Assembly: GCA_965224575.1 (NCBI GenBank)
Contig: CBDCZQ010000006.1
Span: 1,116,001-1,180,000, forward strand
DNA length: 64,000 nt
DNA from: QPIN01 sp965224575
Lineage (GTDB): Bacteria; Pseudomonadota; Gammaproteobacteria; Methylococcales; Methylomonadaceae
Direction of reading: 5' to 3'
The notes beneath the pieces were generated by a model that was given only the letters and a program-made list of their open reading frames with translations, did not search any database and was not told where the DNA came from. Below are positions 62,498 through 64,000 of this stretch, piece by piece (position 1 is the first letter of the stretch; each line of letters begins with the position of its first letter). The translations under genes and the position numbers were made by a program.

Positions 62498-63864
62498 GCT
62501 GCTAACTCCATTACAGCGGCTGCAAATTTCTCACCTCTTTCTTGATAATTTTTATACTGATCTAAACTAGCACAAGCTGGGCTTAGTAAAACGCTTTCGC
62601 CTTGTTTAGCAAGTGTTGATGCTATTTGGACAGCTTCTTGTATGGTTTTAGCTCTGGATGAAGGAACACTGCCATTGATGGCTTTATCAATTAATTCCGC
62701 ATCTTTTCCTAATAAAATTACATGTTTTGCTTTCTGGTAGATAAACGGAATAAGGTCTTTTATATCAGCACCTTTAGTATCGCCTCCTGCAATTAGTATT
62801 ATTTTTTCCTGATAGCCTTGAAGTGCAGCAATGCATGCTCCAATATTTGTTGCTTTTGAATCATTAATCCAGGTAACACCTTTAACATTAGCAATTCTCT
62901 GCATACGATGTTCTAATCCTTTAAATTCACGTAAAGCTTTACACATTAATTGAGCATCAAGGTTTACCGCCGCTCCCAATGCTAATGCTGCAAGAGCATT
63001 AGCCACGTTATGTAAACCTTCTGTTGGTAATTCCGATTTTCGCATCAAAGGTTGTTTAGAGTTCATTAACCATTCTTCTCCTTGCTGCATTTCAAGGTGA
63101 AATCCAGTTTTCGTAGAGATTGAAAAGCTCATTGATTTTCTATTTTTTATTTTCATGGCCTTGACGATGGTATCGTCATTATTGAGCACCATGATTCCAT
63201 TACCAGCAAAAACACCTTGTTTTTCCTTTGAATAAGTTGTTATATCACCATGTCTATCAATATGGTCTGCTGATACGTTTAATACGGTTGCTACAGTTGA
63301 ATTTAGCTTGGATGTTCTTTCTAATTGGAAACTAGAGAGTTCTAATACATAAAGTTCGATATTTTCATTCAATAGTTCTAAAGCCGGTGTTCCAAGGTTT
63401 CCACCGATAGCTGTTTTTATATTTGCAGTGTTACCCATGTCACCCAACATAGTTGTGACCGTACTTTTTCCATTTGACCCTGTAATTGCGATGATGGGTT
63501 TGTTTGTTGAGCAAGAAAAAATGTCAATATCACTGATTAATTTCGTTCCTGATAAAATAGCTTTTTGGATTAATACTTCTTCTAAAGAAATACCAGGGCT
63601 TACGATTAAATGTGTTGCAACATCAAAAGCAGTTTGATTAAACCCTCCTGTAAAAACAGGTGTGTCAGGGAGGTTTTGTAAAAATTCATCAATAAAGGGT
63701 GGTTTTTTTCGACTATCAGTTACTGCAAATGATAAATCTTGCTGATGTAAAAATTTAGCAACTGAATATCCAGTATCACCCAAGCCTACGACCAAAATCT
63801 TTGAATTTTCATTCAAAGATAGATGTTTGTCTAGTGATGCTAAAATCTCTTTTCTATTCATCAT
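62494..63864 (-). CDS. murD: UDP-N-acetylmuramoylalanine-D-glutamate ligase
   Basis: MurD adds D-Glu to UDP-MurNAc-L-Ala. The start ATG 63864 (MMNRKEILASL) overlaps the mraY stop by ATGA. VVGLGDTGYSVAKFL, the P-loop AITGSNGKSTVTTML, WINDSKATN and LSPACASLDQYKNYQERGEKF are conserved. The product is about 456 aa. Confidence 0.97.
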   Translation of the reverse strand: MMNRKEILASLDKHLSLNENSKILVVGLGDTGYSVAKFLHQQDLSFAVTDSRKKPPFIDEFLQNLPDTPVFTGGFNQTAFDVATHLIVSPGISLEEVLIQKAILSGTKLISDIDIFSCSTNKPIIAITGSNGKSTVTTMLGDMGNTANIKTAIGGNLGTPALELLNENIELYVLELSSFQLERTSKLNSTVATVLNVSADHIDRHGDITTYSKEKQGVFAGNGIMVLNNDDTIVKAMKIKNRKSMSFSISTKTGFHLEMQQGEEWLMNSKQPLMRKSELPTEGLHNVANALAALALGAAVNLDAQLMCKALREFKGLEHRMQRIANVKGVTWINDSKATNIGACIAALQGYQEKIILIAGGDTKGADIKDLIPFIYQKAKHVILLGKDAELIDKAINGSVPSSRAKTIQEAVQIASTLAKQGESVLLSPACASLDQYKNYQERGEKFAAAVMELAA

Positions 63865-64000
63865 CTTAATTTTAAAGTTGCTAAACCGATTAAGACTAAA
63901 ATTACGGTGATAATCCAGAATCGAACGATAATCCGAGGTTCTGGCCAACCTTTTAGCTCATAATGATGATGAATGGGTGCCATTAAAAATACTCGTTTGC
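63861..64000 (-). CDS. mraY: Phospho-MurNAc-pentapeptide transferase, C-terminal part
   Basis: The frame runs in from the right edge and ends with TGA at 63861-63863. It encodes the last 45 residues of MraY, with the diagnostic FLMAPIHHHYELKGWPEPR (the HHH motif) and a final membrane helix FWIITVILVLIGLATLKLR. MraY makes lipid I. The rest of the gene is outside the window. Confidence 0.97.
   Translation of the reverse strand, partial: KRVFLMAPIHHHYELKGWPEPRIIVRFWIITVILVLIGLATLKLR

Noticed and set aside
1..64000. CRISPR array, rRNA or tRNA genes
   Set aside because: No regularly spaced direct repeats and no tRNA cloverleaf or rRNA segments were recognised on either strand by reading; a tRNAscan and CRISPR search would settle it.

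Overview
The window is a 64 kb piece of an AT-rich gammaproteobacterial chromosome. Lineage-typical gene order supports this: a complete dcw cell-wall/division cluster tail (mraY-murD-ftsW-murG-murC-murB-ddl-ftsQ-ftsA-ftsZ, then lpxC and a DciA-like gene), pilB-pilC-pilD-coaE-zapD-yacG, lptF/lptG divergent from pepA-holC, and yicC-gmk. The low GC, many insertion sequences, dispersed palindromic repeats and several frameshifted genes would fit a marine, possibly host-associated methanotroph or sulfur oxidiser, but no diagnostic metabolic gene is present and that placement is only inference.

Layout. 0-5.5 kb is an accessory region: the tail of a PIN-domain gene and one Rhs-type polymorphic toxin locus on the minus strand, cut into three pieces by an IS1595-family element (exact 8-bp target duplication) and a second IS with an integrase-core transposase, followed by a translationally coupled putative immunity gene. 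5.6-16 kb holds glmS, a small periplasmic protein, lptG-lptF, pepA-holC and valS. 16-23.5 kb is the type IV pilus assembly operon with an unusual extra gene, a cytosolic chemoreceptor-like protein fused to a rhodanese domain, followed by pilD, coaE, zapD and yacG. 23.8-28.6 kb holds a secreted glycoside-hydrolase-like protein, an acyltransferase, an ABC-2 exporter pair and a membrane protein. 28.6-32.5 kb is a cobalamin lower-ligand and nucleotide-loop cluster (cobU, cobT, a TM2 protein, cobS, bluB) preceded by a universal stress protein. 32.5-41 kb holds djlA, rdgB, a cupin, rmuC, hemL, ychJ, an RRM protein, gmk, yicC and a Ser/Thr kinase; hemL, ychJ and the RRM gene all carry small indels within 1.7 kb. 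41.6-43.6 kb is an IS91-type element with its own tyrosine recombinase. 44.4-51.7 kb is a signalling block: a Cys/Gly-tailed membrane protein, two tandem LytS-like kinases with one LytTR regulator, and an HDOD-GAF-GGDEF protein. 52-64 kb is the DciA/lpxC/dcw region.

The most unusual structural signal is a set of intergenic palindromic elements, about 150-165 bp each. At least five arm-sequence types (called A-E here) share one central core resembling GCGCATAGC-nnn-CTACG or its AATAG/CTATTACG variant. Single arms and arm-only deletion forms are scattered through the window. Their TTAAG-type ends abut gene boundaries and supply stop codons for pilD, the kinase, the LytTR regulator and the HDOD gene, and the region just before the coaE GTG start. 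This looks like a non-autonomous mobile-element superfamily that is shaping operon ends.
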